From Deltaproteobacteria bacterium (GTDB lineage: Bacteria; Myxococcota_A; UBA9160; SZUA-336): a stretch of DNA of 64,000 nucleotides. Numbering within the stretch: the first letter of the stretch is position 1; every line of letters starts with the position of its first letter. Shown in pieces: positions 61,509 through 64,000 of the stretch. Both the position numbers and the translations under genes were made by a program. The notes under the pieces are model-generated. The model made no database searches. It was not told the DNA's origin and saw only the letters and a program-made list of their open reading frames with translations. The stretch lies in assembly GCA_029261895.1 (NCBI GenBank), contig JAJDAK010000100.1, positions 23,174 through 87,173 of the forward strand, in the 5' to 3' direction.

Positions 61509-62426
61509 ATGAAAGTTCTAGTCACAGGCATGGCGGGCTTCGTCGGTTCGCATTTGGGTCGTCGTCTAGTAAATGATGGCCACGAAGTCATCGCGTTGCT
61601 GCGTTCGCAAACCCAGACGGATCGCATTCAAGATTACCTGCCTGCAGTTCAGGTGATTGAAGCCGACCTACGCGATGCTGCGAGTTATCTGGCCACGCTC
61701 AAGAGCGTTCGACCCGAAGTCTGCTTTCACTTGGCATGGTACGCAGAGCCCGGCCGTTTTTGGACGTCGACCGAAAATTTCAATTCGGTTGCGGCATCGC
61801 TCGAATTGGCCAAGGTTCTGGTGGCATCCGAATGCGAACATTTGATCGGTGTTGGCACCTGCGCGGAATACGCGTGGCATCACGGTCACCTGATCGAAGA
61901 GGAAACGCCGCTCGAAGCCGCGCAGCTCTATGGCACGACCAAGAACGCCACACGCGCAATGCTCGAAGCGTACCTTGAGTCGAGCGCGATGGGTTTTTCA
62001 TGGGCACGACTCTTCTTTCCCTTTGGCCCGGGAGAGCCGGATGTTCGACTGATTCCATCGGTGGCCCGTGCGCTACTCCGTGGTGATCGCGCGCGCTGCT
62101 CGCATGGACATCAGCTGCGTGACTTTATTTATGTTGAGGACTGTGTCGATGCACTGTTGGCGATTGCGACTTCGCGCGCCACGGGTGCACTGAACCTGGG
62201 AACCGGCATACCCACGAGTATTCGGCACATCGTCGAGACTTTGGTTCGTGTCACGGGACAGACGCCAAACAGTGTAGAATTTGGTGCCGTGGCGACGGAT
62301 CCCAGCGAGCCAGGCATGGTGGTCGCAGATCCGAGCAAGCTTTTTAGCGCGACGGCATGGCGGCCCAAATGGGATTTGGAAGCCGCGCTGCAGGAAACTG
62401 TTGAGTGGTGGAGAATCCAGGCATGA
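61509..62426 (+). CDS. NAD-dependent epimerase/dehydratase (extended SDR)
   Basis: 305 residues. VLVTGMAGFVGSHLGRRL is the NAD loop, GVGTCAEYAWH the serine/threonine region, and YGTTKNATR the Y-x3-K pair; LNLGTGIPTSIRHIVETLV is the nucleotide-sugar end. It differs from the epimerase at 59690 and is probably specific for another sugar. Starts 3 bases after the methyltransferase and overlaps the GT2 gene by 4 bases (ATGA), so the three are one translational unit. Confidence 0.92.
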   Translation: MKVLVTGMAGFVGSHLGRRLVNDGHEVIALLRSQTQTDRIQDYLPAVQVIEADLRDAASYLATLKSVRPEVCFHLAWYAEPGRFWTSTENFNSVAASLELAKVLVASECEHLIGVGTCAEYAWHHGHLIEEETPLEAAQLYGTTKNATRAMLEAYLESSAMGFSWARLFFPFGPGEPDVRLIPSVARALLRGDRARCSHGHQLRDFIYVEDCVDALLAIATSRATGALNLGTGIPTSIRHIVETLVRVTGQTPNSVEFGAVATDPSEPGMVVADPSKLFSATAWRPKWDLEAALQETVEWWRIQA

Positions 62427-63328
62427 GTACGCCGCTGGTCAGTGTGGGAATGCCGGTCTACAACGGCGAAACCTACTTGCGTGAAAGTCTCGAGAGTTGG
62501 CTCGCGCAGGCCTTCGATGACTTCGAGCTCATCGTTTGCGATAACGCGTCGACGGATGCGACCCCCGAGATCTTGCGCGAGTATGCCGCGCGCGATTCGC
62601 GTGTACGGGTAATGACTCGAACAGAGAACGTCATCGCCTGGGAAAACTACATGGGACTGCTGCCGGAGTCCAAGGCGCCGCTATTCACCTGGGCGGCCTG
62701 CGATGATCTAAGAGATCCGACGTTCCTCTCGCGTATGGTGCAGGCGTTGAGCGATGACCCCGAGGCGATTCTGAGCTTTTGTCCGGCCCATTACTTTGGC
62801 GACGAGACGCGGATGAAGCGCCATCAGGTTCCCGAGGGGGTCGTTGCGGGCACGCAGGCGACGAAAGTTGCGCGCATCTCAGCGCTCTTGCGCGCGCATG
62901 AATGGATCTCCATCTACGGATTGATTCGAAAAGATGTTCTAGAACGCACGCGACTCTTTGTCTGGCCGCTCGGATTTTGCGGAGACCAGGGGTTGGTGAT
63001 GGAGCTTGCGGCACACGGGCGTTTCCACTGTGTACGCGAACCACTCATGAGCTTCCGCTTTCACCCGAAAGCACTGAGCATGGATCTATCTAATCCGATC
63101 CACGGCGGTCGTTCCGGGCGCCTATACGATGAACCTTCGCGTGACTTTGTCTACGGTCTTCCACTGACGAGCGCGGAACTCAAATTGGTCGAACGTGAAG
63201 TCAAAGTTTGGTGCCGCAAAGCTCAAAAACCGCGTGTTGGATTGTGGAAGTCGGGAGTTTTTCGCTCGGGCTACGCGCGTGCGCTCCGCCTTTCGGTCGA
63301 TCTATCTCGGGGGCTACAGGGCCTTTAG
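62423..63328 (+). CDS. Glycosyltransferase family 2
   Basis: 301 residues from ATG 62423, overlapping the epimerase stop; GTGGAG about ten bases upstream is the likely ribosome site. SVGMPVYNGETYLRESLESWL and VCDNASTDAT are GT-A blocks, followed by FTWAACDDLRDPTFL, where the usual DxD is CDD, and CGDQGLVMELAAHG. No membrane segment. It uses the sugar made by the neighbouring enzymes, probably on a lipid-linked glycan (inference). Ends back to back with the opposite gene: TTTAGCTAAA holds both stops. Confidence 0.9.
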   Translation: MSTPLVSVGMPVYNGETYLRESLESWLAQAFDDFELIVCDNASTDATPEILREYAARDSRVRVMTRTENVIAWENYMGLLPESKAPLFTWAACDDLRDPTFLSRMVQALSDDPEAILSFCPAHYFGDETRMKRHQVPEGVVAGTQATKVARISALLRAHEWISIYGLIRKDVLERTRLFVWPLGFCGDQGLVMELAAHGRFHCVREPLMSFRFHPKALSMDLSNPIHGGRSGRLYDEPSRDFVYGLPLTSAELKLVEREVKVWCRKAQKPRVGLWKSGVFRSGYARALRLSVDLSRGLQGL

Positions 63329-64000
63329 CTAAAGGATCTGCAGGCGGGGCAGGGGCGTGATGAACCGGCCCCCAGCATCTCGATAGGCACGCTGCTGTTG
63401 CATGATTTCGTCGGCAAAGTTCCACGCCAGCAATAGGCAGTAGTCGGGTCGGCGTTTCGCCAGCTCCTCTGCTGCGACGACGGGTAGGCGTACGCCCGCC
63501 ATCCAATGTCCTTGCTTATGCGGGGATCGGTCCGCAACGAAATCGATGCGTTCATGATTCAAACCAAAGAAGTTGAGCAATGTGCTGCCCTTAGCGGCTG
63601 CACCGTAAGCTGCGATCGTTGCACCGCCGGCACGTAATTCATCGATCGTCTTGACCAACTCAGTCTGTAGCTTATCGACACGCTCGGTAAACCCACGGTA
63701 CGCTTCGCCGCTGACCAGTCCGACCTGCTGCTCCTTTGCCTCGATCTCGGACACGCTGGCTTCGATCGATCGCCGTCCGGCGATCGATACGTAGATGCGC
63801 AGTGACCCGCCGTGAATTGGAATTTCACGCACGCGAAAAATATCCAAGCCATTGCGCGCAAAAAGAGGACGGAGTGCGGCGACCGCAAAATAACAAAGGT
63901 GTTCGTGATAGATCGTGTCGAACTCGCAGTTTTCGACTAGCTGCAGGACGTGCGGCGCTTCGATCACTGCGATACCGTCGTCTTTAAGCAGCGTTCGAAT
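63329..64000 (-). CDS. Sugar C-methyltransferase, C-terminal part (Methyltransf_14 type), cut by window edge
   Basis: The frame is open to base 64000; the visible 223 residues are the C-terminal part. IEAPHVLQLVENCEFDTIYHEHLCYF (cited at the edge in part) is the active-site region of NDP-hexose 3-C-methyltransferases such as TcaB9, and the final 150 residues, with ATIAAYGAAAKGSTLLNFFG and GVRLPVVAAEEL, are the C-terminal Methyltransf_14 domain. The N-terminal zinc and SAM domains lie beyond the window. It methylates a nucleotide-hexose carbon, in line with the two epimerases nearby. Confidence 0.88.
   Translation of the reverse strand: MRTLLKDDGIAVIEAPHVLQLVENCEFDTIYHEHLCYFAVAALRPLFARNGLDIFRVREIPIHGGSLRIYVSIAGRRSIEASVSEIEAKEQQVGLVSGEAYRGFTERVDKLQTELVKTIDELRAGGATIAAYGAAAKGSTLLNFFGLNHERIDFVADRSPHKQGHWMAGVRLPVVAAEELAKRRPDYCLLLAWNFADEIMQQQRAYRDAGGRFITPLPRLQIL

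Overview
The window is a 64 kb stretch of a moderately GC-rich Gram-negative chromosome. Lipid A-type acyltransferase, outer-membrane and LolA-like proteins, a PEP-CTERM exported protein and heptosyltransferase-type GT9 enzymes all point to an outer membrane. A glutaminyl-tRNA synthetase, acyl-CoA dehydrogenase, luciferase-like and PPOX flavin enzymes, phytanoyl-CoA dioxygenase and an NAD-linked formate dehydrogenase suggest an aerobic or facultative heterotroph. A Myxococcota or other former-deltaproteobacterial lineage fits best, but this is inference from gene content. I see no tRNA, rRNA, CRISPR array, transposase or phage gene.

Layout. 1-407: end of a SAM methyltransferase. 409-4924 (minus): an export operon of a subtilase, a metzincin-like protease and a TPR protein, preceded by a CDP-alcohol phosphatidyltransferase. 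5785-8423: a CSLREA-type gene fragment, a PhyH dioxygenase and an MscS channel. 8453-10696: a molybdopterin oxidoreductase. 10915-15296: an overlapping RND transporter / LolA-like / outer-membrane protein operon. 15293-22594: a histidine kinase coupled to a PPOX protein and a LuxR-type response regulator, flanking an operon of an alpha-oxoamine synthase-GNAT fusion, a diheme cytochrome and an O-methyltransferase. 22702-39789: scattered housekeeping and envelope genes (glnS, GT9, GT2, LpxL-like acyltransferase, cyclase-TPR, secreted hydrolase, phosphatase). 39851-43031: LLM oxidoreductase, SDR and acyl-CoA dehydrogenase. 43166-47406: a two-gene NAD-linked formate dehydrogenase.

47493-55587 is a dense stress island: four CBS-domain proteins, an APC permease, an APH-like/P-loop kinase, two universal stress proteins, a phospholipase D/cardiolipin synthase and a methyltransferase. 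Three strong and one possible sigma-54 (-24/-12) promoters drive its transcripts, with two dyads in the central divergent region that could bind an enhancer-binding protein. The island probably answers low energy or low oxygen (inference). 55648-58601 holds a PEP-CTERM repeat protein, a VWA protein and a glyoxalase-like protein. 58611-64000 is a sugar/glycan locus (GT4, two nucleotide-sugar epimerases, CmcI-like methyltransferase, GT2, C-methyltransferase) that runs off the right edge.

Two loci look most worth study: the single-chain oxoamine synthase-acyltransferase flanked by a split two-component system, a candidate one-protein route to N-acylated amino ketones or bacterial ceramide; and the sigma-54-controlled CBS/USP island beside formate dehydrogenase. 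Convergent genes throughout meet with almost no space, four pairs sharing a 4-base stop overlap.
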